Of a stretch of 64,000 nt of DNA, positions 19,700-27,469 are shown piece after piece. The notes beneath the pieces were generated by a model that saw only the letters and a program-made list of their open reading frames with translations, was not told where the DNA came from and made no database searches. The translations under genes and the position numbers were made by a program. Positions within the stretch are counted from its first letter, which is position 1. Each line of letters starts with the position of its first letter. Origin of the DNA: Streptomyces broussonetiae (GTDB taxonomy: Bacteria > Actinomycetota > Actinomycetes > Streptomycetales > Streptomycetaceae); NCBI RefSeq assembly GCF_009796285.1, contig NZ_CP047020.1, positions 1,860,001 through 1,924,000 on the forward strand, given 5' to 3'.

Positions 19700-20935
19700 A
19701 TGATGACTGCACCTGCCGAACCGGCCGACGGGGCCGCGCTGCCGGAGTTCCCGATGCGGCGGGCCTGTCCCTTCAGCCCGCCGGCCGCCTACGCAGAACT
19801 GCGCGAGACCGAGCCGGTCTCCCGGGCGCAGCTGAAGGTGAACGGCAAGCCCACGTGGCTGATCACCCGGCACGACCTGTACAAGAAGCTGCTGGGTGAC
19901 GCGCGGGTCAGCGCGAACCTGAAGCTGCCCGGATATCCGCTGCAGGTGCCGGTACCGGAGGAGACTCTCCAGTCGGTGCCGCTGACCTTTCTGTCCATGG
20001 ACCCGCCGGACCACACGGTCCAGCGCCGCATGCTGGCCCCGGAGTTCAGCGTGCGGCGGATGCGCGAGCTGCGTGAGCGGGTGCAGCAGATCGTGGACCA
20101 GCTGATCGACCAGATGCTCGCCAAGGGCGCGGACGCCCCGGTCGACCTGGTGACCGCGCTCGCGCTGCCGGTGCCCTCCTTCGTCATCTGCGAACTGCTC
20201 GGGGTCCCCTACGAGGACCACGGCCGGTTCGAGGAGTGGGCCTGGGCGATCATGAACCACGACATCAGCGACGAGGACCGGGGCCGCGCCCACTACGAGC
20301 TGGACGCCTACGTGGACGGGCTGGTCACCGCCAAGGAGACCGAACCGGGCGACGACATGATCAGCCGGCTGATCGAGTTCAACCGGCAGACGCCCGCGGT
20401 GGAGCACTCCGACATCGTCAGCATGTCCAAGCTGATGCTGGTCACCGGGCACGAGACCACCGCCAACATGATCGCCCTCGGCACCCTGGCGCTGCTGGAG
20501 CACCCGGAGCAGCTGGATGCCGTGCGCGAGGAGCCCGAGCTGATGCCCAAGGCGGTGGAGGAGCTGCTGCGCTTCTTCTCCATCTCCGACGCGGGCACCG
20601 CACGCGTGGCCATGGAGGACATCGAGCTGGGCGACGTGACCATCCGGGCCGGCGAGGGCATCCTGCCGCTGAACAACGCCGCCAACCACGACGGTCAGGT
20701 CTTCCCGGACCCCGACCGTCTCGACGTGCGCCGCGAGGCCCGCAGCCACCTCGCGTTCGGCTACGGCGTCCACCAGTGCATCGGGCAGAACCTGGCCCGC
20801 ATGGAGTTGGACGTCGTCTACTCGACGCTGCTGCGGCGCATCCCGACGCTCCGCCTGGCCACTGCGCTCGAGGAGCTGCGGTTCAAGGACGACGCCATGG
20901 TCTACGGCCTGTACGAGCTGCCCGTCACCTGGTGA
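19700..20935 (+). CDS. Cytochrome P450 (first of a tandem pair)
   Basis: 411 aa soluble bacterial P450. I-helix oxygen-activation motif VTGHETT, K-helix ExxR in EELLR, heme loop FGYGVHQCIG with Cys360 as thiolate ligand. ATG 19700 behind GAAGAGG; a second ATG at 19703 is equally possible. It aligns without obvious gaps to the next gene, so the pair arose by duplication. Ferredoxin and reductase follow in the same operon and should supply electrons. The likely job is hydroxylation or other oxidation of the macrolactam after PKS release; site and order cannot be read from the sequence. Confidence 0.95.
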   Translation: MMTAPAEPADGAALPEFPMRRACPFSPPAAYAELRETEPVSRAQLKVNGKPTWLITRHDLYKKLLGDARVSANLKLPGYPLQVPVPEETLQSVPLTFLSMDPPDHTVQRRMLAPEFSVRRMRELRERVQQIVDQLIDQMLAKGADAPVDLVTALALPVPSFVICELLGVPYEDHGRFEEWAWAIMNHDISDEDRGRAHYELDAYVDGLVTAKETEPGDDMISRLIEFNRQTPAVEHSDIVSMSKLMLVTGHETTANMIALGTLALLEHPEQLDAVREEPELMPKAVEELLRFFSISDAGTARVAMEDIELGDVTIRAGEGILPLNNAANHDGQVFPDPDRLDVRREARSHLAFGYGVHQCIGQNLARMELDVVYSTLLRRIPTLRLATALEELRFKDDAMVYGLYELPVTW

Positions 20936-20978
20936 CGAACCTCCCCCTGTCCGTCCGTTCCGTCACCGAAAGGCAGCC

Positions 20979-22214
20979 ATGACCCAGTCCGCCGACGCCA
21001 CGCCCGAGACGGGGGCGTCGCTTCCGCAGTTCCCGATGCGCCGCACCTGTCCGTTCAGCGAGCCCCGTGAGTACGCCGAGATGCGTGCGAACGACCCGGT
21101 CTCGCGCGCCGCGCTGAAGGTGAACGGCAAGCCCGCCTGGCTGGTCACCCGGCACGAGCACGTCCGGCAGGTGCTGGGCGACAGCCGGGTCAGCTCCAAC
21201 CTGAAACTGCCGGGCTACCCGCACCAGTTCCACATCCCCGAGGAGATGCTGGCGCAGGTCCGGCTGATGATGCTGAACATGGACGCGCCGGAGCACACCG
21301 CCCAGCGGCGCATGCTCATCCCGGAGTTCACCGCCCGCCGGATCAAGGAGATGCGTCCGCGTATCCAGGAGATCGTGGACGAGCGCGTCGACGCGATGCT
21401 GGCCGCCGGTGGCCCGGTGGACCTGGTCACCGCCCTTGCGCTGCCGGTGCCCTCACTGGTGATCTGCGAGCTGCTCGGGGTGCCGTACGAGGACCACGCC
21501 CAGTTCGAGCAGTGGTCGGCGGCGATGATGAACCACGACCTGAGCCCGGCCGAGTACGGCGCCGCGGTGCAGGCCCTGGACATGTACCTCGACAAGCTCG
21601 TCACCCTCAAGGAGGACGAGCCGGGCGACGACCTGATCAGCCGCTTCCTGGAGAAGAACCGCACCGAGCAGGTTGCCGACCATGTCGACGTGGTGACGAT
21701 GGCGCGGCTGATGCTGGTCGGCGGCCACGAGACGACCGCCAACATGATCGCACTCGGGGTGCTGGCCCTGCTGCAGCACCCGGAGCAGATGGCCGCGTTG
21801 CAGGCCGACCCCGGGCTACTGCCGGGCGCCATCGAGGAGTTGCTGCGCGTCTTCTCCATCTCGGACTCCGGCACGGCGCGCGTCGCACTGGAGGACATCG
21901 AGGTCGGCGGGGTCACCATCCGCGCCGGCGAGGGCATCCTCGCCCTGAACAACGCGGCCGACCACGACGAGTCCGTCTTCCCCGAACCGGGCAGGCTGGA
22001 CATCCACCGCAAGGAGGCCCGCAGCCACCTCGCCTTCGGCTACGGGGTCCACCAGTGCATCGGCGCCAACCTGGCCCGGGTGGAGCTGGAGACCGTCTAC
22101 GGCACGCTGCTGCGCCGAATCCCGGGCCTGCGCCTCGCGGCCGGGCAGGACGAACTGCGCTTCAAGGACGACGCCATGGTCTACGGCGTCTACGAACTCC
22201 CCGTCACCTGGTGA
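20979..22214 (+). CDS. Cytochrome P450 (second of a tandem pair)
   Basis: 411 aa, paralogue of the preceding P450. VGGHETT, EELLR and FGYGVHQCIG with Cys360 are all conserved. ATG 20979 is 43 bp after the first P450 stop, with AAAGG upstream. Differences from its twin are spread over the B-C region, the G helix and the stretch before the I helix, where substrate contacts usually lie. The two may therefore oxidise different positions, or act in sequence on one position. Its stop overlaps a GTG that could start the ferredoxin gene. Confidence 0.95.
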   Translation: MTQSADATPETGASLPQFPMRRTCPFSEPREYAEMRANDPVSRAALKVNGKPAWLVTRHEHVRQVLGDSRVSSNLKLPGYPHQFHIPEEMLAQVRLMMLNMDAPEHTAQRRMLIPEFTARRIKEMRPRIQEIVDERVDAMLAAGGPVDLVTALALPVPSLVICELLGVPYEDHAQFEQWSAAMMNHDLSPAEYGAAVQALDMYLDKLVTLKEDEPGDDLISRFLEKNRTEQVADHVDVVTMARLMLVGGHETTANMIALGVLALLQHPEQMAALQADPGLLPGAIEELLRVFSISDSGTARVALEDIEVGGVTIRAGEGILALNNAADHDESVFPEPGRLDIHRKEARSHLAFGYGVHQCIGANLARVELETVYGTLLRRIPGLRLAAGQDELRFKDDAMVYGVYELPVTW

Positions 22215-22240
22215 CGGCCGACCCGATCGGAGTCCCCCTC

Positions 22241-22432
22241 ATGCGTGTCACCACCGAGCAGGACCGGTGCGTGGGTTCCGGCCAGTGCGCCATGCTCAGC
22301 CCGGAGGTGTTCGACCAGGACGACGCCGGTCTCGTGGTCGTCCTGCAGCAGGAGCCCGGCGAGGACCTGCGCGCGGGGGTGCTGCAGGCGGTCGACCTGT
22401 GCCCGTCGCGGTCCCTGCACGTCGAGGGCTGA
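22241..22432 (+). CDS. 3Fe-4S ferredoxin for the P450s
   Basis: 63 aa. Cluster cysteines Cys10, Cys16 (CVGSGQC) and Cys54 (DLCPSRS) give the three-cysteine pattern of actinomycete P450-partner ferredoxins; the position of a fourth cysteine is Gly13/Ser-type. ATG 22241 with GGAG upstream. An in-frame GTG at 22211 overlaps the P450 stop and would add 10 residues. It shuttles single electrons from the reductase encoded next to the P450s. Confidence 0.93.
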   Translation: MRVTTEQDRCVGSGQCAMLSPEVFDQDDAGLVVVLQQEPGEDLRAGVLQAVDLCPSRSLHVEG

Positions 22433-22495
22433 CGGGCCGTGCCGCAGAGGCTTCGCTCCCCCGCACCGTCCCCGAACCCCGCGGGAGGCCGAGTC

Positions 22496-23707
22496 GTGAA
22501 CCGGGTCGTCATCGTCGGAGCGTCGGCGGGTGGCCTGAGCACCGCCGAGGCGCTGCGCCGGGCCGGGCACGAGGGTCCGATCGCGCTCGTCGGCGAGGAG
22601 CCGGAGCCGCCCTACGACCGCCCGCCGCTGTCCAAGCAACTGCTCGGCGGCCACTGGGACGCGGACCGGCTCGCCCTGCGCAGTAGCGCCGAACTGGGCG
22701 CTCTGGAACTGGACTTACGTCTCGGCGTGCCGGCGACCGGGCTGGATCAGCAGGCCCGGTCGGTCCTGCTGGCCGACGGCCGCGAGATCGAGTACGACGC
22801 GCTGGTCGTCGCGACCGGCGCCCGGCCCCGGCGGCTGCCGGGCACGGCCGGCATCGTCGGGGTGCACACACTGCGCACACTGCGGGACGCGCTGGCGCTG
22901 CGGGCACGGCTGGGTCCCGGGATGCGGCTGGTCGTGGTCGGCGCCGGTTTCCTCGGCACGGAGGTCGCCGCCGCCGCCCGCGGCCTCGGTGTCCGGGTGA
23001 CCCTCGTCGAGCCGGCCCCGGTGCCGCTGGCCGCGGCCGTCGGGGAACAGGCCGGGCGGTTCCTGACCGGCCTGCACCAGGAGCACGGCGTCGAACTGCG
23101 CACGGGCGCCACGGTCACCGAAGTCCTCCATGCCGGGGGCAGGGTGAGCGGTGTCCGGCTGGCCGACGGCGCCGGTTCGGACGTCGTAGCGGCCGACGTC
23201 GTGCTCGTGGCCATCGGCTGCACACCCAACACCGAGTGGCTGGCGGACAGCGGCCTCACCGTGCGGGACGGCCTGGTGTGCGACGAGTACTGCGCAGCCG
23301 CACCCGGTGTGTACGGCGTCGGGGACGTGGCCCGCTGGTACAACCCGCTGTTCGCCGCGGAGATGCGCGTCGAGCATCGCACCCATGCCGGGGAACAGGC
23401 CACGGCCGTCGCCCGCGAACTCGCCGGCACCGGCGAGCGGCGGCCGTTCGCTCCGGTGCCGTACTTCTGGTCCGACCAGTACGACACCAGGGTGCAGGCC
23501 CACGGCCGGCTGCGCGGTCACGACGAGGCCCGTGTCCTCGACAGCGATCCCGCCCGGCGCCGGCTGCTGGTCGTCTACCGCACCGGCGACCGGATCACCG
23601 GCGTCCTCGCGGCGGGATTGCCGCCCCGGATGCTGCGCGGCTGGCGGGCCCTGGTAGCCGCCCGGACGCCGTGGCGGGCGGCACTCGCCGGCCCGAGCGC
23701 CGCCTGA
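22496..23707 (+). CDS. NAD(P)H ferredoxin reductase (FAD-dependent)
   Basis: 403 aa, start GTG 22496 with GGGAGG 8 nt upstream. FAD-binding GASAGG near 8-13, second Rossmann motif GAGFLG at 149-154 for NAD(P)H, and GVGDVA for the FAD ribityl contact: the layout of putidaredoxin/rubredoxin reductases. Last gene of the P450 operon, so P450-ferredoxin-reductase form a complete redox chain. Codon 74 is TTA (22715-22717), the rare leucine codon read only by bldA tRNA in Streptomyces; this would tie the oxidation steps to developmental timing. Confidence 0.92.
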   Translation: MNRVVIVGASAGGLSTAEALRRAGHEGPIALVGEEPEPPYDRPPLSKQLLGGHWDADRLALRSSAELGALELDLRLGVPATGLDQQARSVLLADGREIEYDALVVATGARPRRLPGTAGIVGVHTLRTLRDALALRARLGPGMRLVVVGAGFLGTEVAAAARGLGVRVTLVEPAPVPLAAAVGEQAGRFLTGLHQEHGVELRTGATVTEVLHAGGRVSGVRLADGAGSDVVAADVVLVAIGCTPNTEWLADSGLTVRDGLVCDEYCAAAPGVYGVGDVARWYNPLFAAEMRVEHRTHAGEQATAVARELAGTGERRPFAPVPYFWSDQYDTRVQAHGRLRGHDEARVLDSDPARRRLLVVYRTGDRITGVLAAGLPPRMLRGWRALVAARTPWRAALAGPSAA

Positions 23708-23729
23708 ACCACCCCAGGAACAGCGGGAG

Positions 23730-24602
23730 TTACCCGGGCAGCGGTGGAGTCGGCCGCGGGCCCACGAGGGACTGTGCCTGCGCGACGAAGCGGGGCAGCC
23801 ACTCCTCGTGGGAGACGCCCGCCAGCAGCCGCAGTGCCGCTTCCGCGTCCTTGCCGACCGGCGTGTGCAGCGGGGTGCAGGCGTCGTCGACGGACGCGAC
23901 GACCGCCGCGGCCGCCTCGGCGCAGTCGGCGGCGCCCTGCGCCACGCGCGCCAGGAACCGGGTCAGCCAGACGTGGTCGGCGGCGTACGGGCCGGTCCCG
24001 TCCTGCTGTGCGGCGTCCCCGGCGGCGGACCCGCGCCGGACGGCGGAGGCGAAGCTGCCCGGCTCGAGGCACACTACACGGATGCCCAAGGGCCGGACCT
24101 CCGCGGACAGGGCCTCGCTGAGCGCGCCCACGGCGGCCTTGCTCGCGGCGTAGAAACCGCCGTGCGGCACGGCGAACGTACGGCCCGCGAGGGAGGACAC
24201 GTTGACGATGACGCCACTCCCCCGGGCGCGCATCGCCGGCAGCACGGCGCGGGACATGCGCAGCGGGCCCCAGAAGTTGGTCTCCATCAGCAGCCGCGCC
24301 TGGTCGAGCGGCATGGTCTCCGCCGGGCCCGTGCGGTCGATGCCGGCGTTGTTGACCAGGGCGTCGACCGGTCCGTGCCGGTCCTGCAGCGCGGTGACGG
24401 CGGCGGTGACCGAGGCGTCGTCGGTGACGTCCAGCAACGGGACGTCGAGGGTGAGGCCCTCGGCGTGGGCCCGCCGGAGCAGTTCCTCCGCGCTGTCGGC
24501 ACGGCGCACACAGGCGTGCACCCGGTCGCCGCGGCGCGCGAAGGCCAGCGCCGTCTCCAGGCCGATGCCGCTGCTGCACCCGGTGACGAGGACGGCGGTC
24601 AC
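23730..24602 (-). CDS. Short-chain dehydrogenase/reductase
   Basis: 290 aa classical SDR. Cofactor motif TGCSSGIG at 7-14, NNAG at 84-87, catalytic Ser137 (NVSSLAG), Tyr151 and Lys155 (YAASK). GTG start 24602 overlaps the stop of the thioesterase gene (GTGA), so the two are coupled. No acidic residue pattern was read that settles NADH versus NADPH. Possible roles are oxidation of a P450-installed or KR-derived hydroxyl to a ketone, or reduction of a ketone. It ends 22 bp from the convergent reductase gene. Confidence 0.9.
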   Translation of the reverse strand: MTAVLVTGCSSGIGLETALAFARRGDRVHACVRRADSAEELLRRAHAEGLTLDVPLLDVTDDASVTAAVTALQDRHGPVDALVNNAGIDRTGPAETMPLDQARLLMETNFWGPLRMSRAVLPAMRARGSGVIVNVSSLAGRTFAVPHGGFYAASKAAVGALSEALSAEVRPLGIRVVCLEPGSFASAVRRGSAAGDAAQQDGTGPYAADHVWLTRFLARVAQGAADCAEAAAAVVASVDDACTPLHTPVGKDAEAALRLLAGVSHEEWLPRFVAQAQSLVGPRPTPPLPG

Positions 24603-25354
24603 GACCGCACCGCCTGCCGCGCCAGCAGGTCCAGGACTTCCTTCTGATGCGACGTCAGATAGAAGTGGCCGCCCTGGAACACATGGAAGTCGAACGACGT
24701 GGCGGTGTGCCGCGACCAGGCGCGTGCCTCCTCCACGGTGACCTTGGGATCGTTGTCGCCGACCAGACCCACGATCGGACACCGCAGGTCCGGGCCCGGC
24801 TCGTAGACATACGTCTCGGCGACCCGGTAGTCCGCGCGGATCGCGGGCAGCGCCATACGGATCAGTTCCTCGTCGTCGAGGATCGCCGAGTCCGTGCCGC
24901 TGAGCTGCCGCATCTCCTCGACCAGTCCGTCGTCGTCGCGCAGATGGACGGACTCCTCGCGCGGGCAGGAGGGGGCCCGGCGGGCGGAGGCGACCAGTGC
25001 CCGCGGGACGACACCGTGGTCGTGCTCCAGCCGGCGGGCGACCTCGAAGCCGAGGGTGGCGCCCATGCTGTGCCCGAAGAGGACGAGCGGACGGTCGGTC
25101 CACGGCAGCAGGACGGAGGTGACCGCGTCGGCCAGCTCCTGGATGCTCGCGGCGCACGGCTCGCCCCGCCGGTCCTGGCGACCCGGGTACTGCACTGCGA
25201 GCACGTCCACGGACTCCGGCAGACCCGCCGAGACCGGGTGGTAGAAGGTCGCCGAACCGCCCGCGTGGGGCAGGCACACCAGCCTGGCCGCCGCGTCCGG
25301 CCGGGGATGGTAACGGCGTATCCAGAGACGGTCGTGTTCGGCGAGCGTGGTCAT
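24599..25354 (-). CDS. Type II thioesterase (PKS editing)
   Basis: 251 aa alpha/beta hydrolase of the RifR/GrsT family. N-terminal LVCLPHAGGSA, nucleophile GHSMGA (Ser96), acid in GDNDPKV, histidine in GGHFYL. These discrete enzymes remove stalled or decarboxylated acyl groups from PKS carrier domains. ATG 25354, with AGGAAGGA rather far upstream (about 12 nt). A predicted double G4-box promoter lies at 25414-25458, matching those of the other biosynthetic units. Confidence 0.93.
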   Translation of the reverse strand: MTTLAEHDRLWIRRYHPRPDAAARLVCLPHAGGSATFYHPVSAGLPESVDVLAVQYPGRQDRRGEPCAASIQELADAVTSVLLPWTDRPLVLFGHSMGATLGFEVARRLEHDHGVVPRALVASARRAPSCPREESVHLRDDDGLVEEMRQLSGTDSAILDDEELIRMALPAIRADYRVAETYVYEPGPDLRCPIVGLVGDNDPKVTVEEARAWSRHTATSFDFHVFQGGHFYLTSHQKEVLDLLARQAVRS

Positions 25355-25413
25355 GGGGCGGGTGTGTCCTTCCTGGCGGTGACTGCGGCGCGGCGCACGG
25401 AGCGCGCACCGGC

Positions 25414-25458
25414 AGTCTCACGCGCGCCGGACGGCCCGGACACCCCTATCCGCCCCAA
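25414..25458 (-). promoter_or_regulatory. Leftward promoter with double G4 box (thioesterase-SDR operon)
   Basis: Read leftward: TTGGGG (25458-25453), four bases, TAGGGG (25448-25443), then about 23 bases to a poor -10 candidate GAGACT (25419-25414). Box spacing is again 10 bp. The segment TGGGG-N4-TAGGGGTGTC is shared with the promoter at 61083-61127. It is the weakest of the four by its -10. Confidence 0.5.
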
Positions 25459-25472
25459 CCACGGTGTGCGGC

Positions 25473-26117
25473 TCAGGCGTTGAGGTAGGCGAGCACCGCG
25501 AGCACCCGGCGGTTGCTGTCGCTCGACGGAGGGAGCATCAGCTTGGTGAAGATGTTGGAGATGTGCTTCGCGGCCGCGCCCTCGGTGACGGTGAGCCGTT
25601 GGGCGATCGCGGTGTTCGAGCAGCCCTCGGCCATGAGTTCCAGCACCTCGCGTTCGCGGCCGGTGAGCGCGGCCAGCGGCTCGTCCCGGGAGTGGCTGGT
25701 CATCAGCTGGGCCACGACCGCAGGGTCCATGGCCGTCCCGCCGGCCGCGACGCGTCGTACGGCGTCGATGAACTGCTCGTCGTCCAGGACGCTGTCCTTC
25801 AGCAGATAGCCGATGCCGCCGGTGCCGTCGGCCAGCAGTTCGCGGGCGTACATCTGCTCGACGTGCTGGGAGAGGACGAGGATCGGCAGGCCGGGCTGCT
25901 CCCGGCGGGAACGCAGGGCCGCCTGGAGGCCCTCGGTGGTGAAGGTGGGGGGCAACCGTACGTCGACGATGGCCACGTCGGGGCGGTGCTCGGCGATCGC
26001 GGCGGCGAGGTCGGTGCCGTTGTCGACGGCGGCGGCCACTTCGAAGTCGTACGCCTCCAGCAGCTGGATGATCCCCTGCCTCAGGAGGAAGAGGTCTTCG
26101 GCGAGGACAACGCGCAC
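25473..26117 (-). CDS. NarL/LuxR-family response regulator
   Basis: 214 aa. N-terminal receiver with acidic pocket around Asp8, phosphoacceptor Asp52 (IVDVRLP) and conserved Lys in LLKDS. C-terminal LuxR helix-turn-helix of about 45 residues starting LTGREREVLELM, with NTAIAQRL and KHISNIF as the recognition part. GTG start 26117 lies inside the kinase gene (37-bp overlap), so the pair is co-translated. With the adjacent kinase and ABC transporter it forms a sense-and-export unit. The palindrome at 30874-30897 before the transporter operon is its most obvious candidate site. Confidence 0.95.
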   Translation of the reverse strand: MRVVLAEDLFLLRQGIIQLLEAYDFEVAAAVDNGTDLAAAIAEHRPDVAIVDVRLPPTFTTEGLQAALRSRREQPGLPILVLSQHVEQMYARELLADGTGGIGYLLKDSVLDDEQFIDAVRRVAAGGTAMDPAVVAQLMTSHSRDEPLAALTGREREVLELMAEGCSNTAIAQRLTVTEGAAAKHISNIFTKLMLPPSSDSNRRVLAVLAYLNA

Positions 26118-27469
26118 GGTAGCTCCAGCTTCATCACGGTCGGACCGCCCGGAGGGCTGTCGATCTTCAGCGTCCCGTCAAAGGATGCCAGCCTGCGCCG
26201 GATGCCCTCCAGACCGGTCCCGGCCGATACGTCGGCGCCACCGCGGCCGTCGTCGGTGACCCGGGCGTGCAGGATGTCCTCCTCGCACCAGGCCAGTATC
26301 TCCACACGCGTGGCCTCGGCGTGCTTGAGGGCGTTGGTGAGCAGTTCCGACACGGCGAAGTAGACGGCTGACTCGACCGGGTCGGGCAGCCGGTCGTGCA
26401 GGTCCGCCACCACGGTGACCTGCAGCGGGCTGGCCAGGCCCAGGGCGCGCAGGGCGTCGGCCAGGCCGCGCTCCGCGAGGACGGGAGGATGGATGCCCCG
26501 CACCAGGTCGCGCAGTTCGCTCAGGGCCTGCACGGACGAGGTGCGCGCCTGCCGCAGCAGACGTCGCGCCTCCTCCGGGTCCTGGGCCATCTTCCGGTCG
26601 ACGGCCCCCAGTTGGAGGCCCAGGCTGACGAGGCGTGCCTGGGCGCCGTCGTGCAGGTCGCGTTCGATGCGGCGCAGTTCGGCGGCCTGGAAGTCGAGGG
26701 CGCCGGAGCGGGTTTCCGCCAGGTGCTGCACCCGGAAGGCGAGTTCGGACTGCCGGGTCGGACCGAGCAGGAACTGGACGAAGTACGCGTACCCCTTGAG
26801 GACCAGCGGGCTGAGGAAGATCCAGCCGGTGAGGACGACGAGCGCCAGCAGCCCCGCGGCAAACGCGGCCGGCCAGCTGTCGACGGTGACGGAGGCGTAC
26901 CAGCGGCCCTGTCCGCCCTGCGCGATGGGCTGCCACAGGCCGCAGGCCAGGAACAGGCCCTCCCCCGCGTAGTAGAGCAGGGCGGCCGGTACGAAGCCGA
27001 CGAGTCCGACGAGGCAGTTGAGCAGCAGCCACAGCAGATCCCGCCAGGTCGCGGGGTCGGTGAGGATCCACTTGCAGCGGCGCATCCAGCCGACGATGTC
27101 CTTCTCGATCTCCTGCGGCTCGTCCCGGTAGGGCCGCCCCACCGGGACGCCGGAGCGCGCGGCCGCGCGCCGGTTGAGGTCGGCCAGCCAGCGCACCGCA
27201 CGGGTGCAGTAGGGCAGCGCGAGGAAGCCGATGCCGATCACGGAGATGACGACGAAGTAGGTGGTGGTGACGAAGAGGACGATCGAGAGCAGGGCCCCCA
27301 CGGCGATCGCCGTGCCGACCAGGGTGTCCAGGGCGGCGCGCCCGAGTCGGCCGCGCCAGGTGACCGGCACAGTCTTCATGCCCTCATGTTCCCATCCCTC
27401 GGCGCCGGTCACGGCGGGGCCGCCCCCGCCCGGGGGCAGCGGGGACGGCCCGGTCAGAAGGTGGCTCAC
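26081..27469 (-). CDS. Membrane sensor histidine kinase (HisKA_3 type)
   Basis: 462 aa from GTG 27469, which overlaps the permease stop (GTGA) behind GAAGG. ATG 27379 is an alternative that removes a Pro/Gly-rich 30-residue leader. Membrane helices are visible at about 46-90, 145-177 and 202-235, in the arrangement of the actinomycete 'putative sensor' domain. Dimerisation/phosphoacceptor helix RRIERDLHDGAQ with His273. ATPase N-box in ELLTNALKHAE and G-box DDGRGG...GTGLEGI. Partner of the following response regulator. Its signal is unknown; placement behind a transporter suggests it senses a membrane-active compound or cell-envelope stress. Confidence 0.93.
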   Translation of the reverse strand: MSHLLTGPSPLPPGGGGPAVTGAEGWEHEGMKTVPVTWRGRLGRAALDTLVGTAIAVGALLSIVLFVTTTYFVVISVIGIGFLALPYCTRAVRWLADLNRRAAARSGVPVGRPYRDEPQEIEKDIVGWMRRCKWILTDPATWRDLLWLLLNCLVGLVGFVPAALLYYAGEGLFLACGLWQPIAQGGQGRWYASVTVDSWPAAFAAGLLALVVLTGWIFLSPLVLKGYAYFVQFLLGPTRQSELAFRVQHLAETRSGALDFQAAELRRIERDLHDGAQARLVSLGLQLGAVDRKMAQDPEEARRLLRQARTSSVQALSELRDLVRGIHPPVLAERGLADALRALGLASPLQVTVVADLHDRLPDPVESAVYFAVSELLTNALKHAEATRVEILAWCEEDILHARVTDDGRGGADVSAGTGLEGIRRRLASFDGTLKIDSPPGGPTVMKLELPCALSSPKTSSS

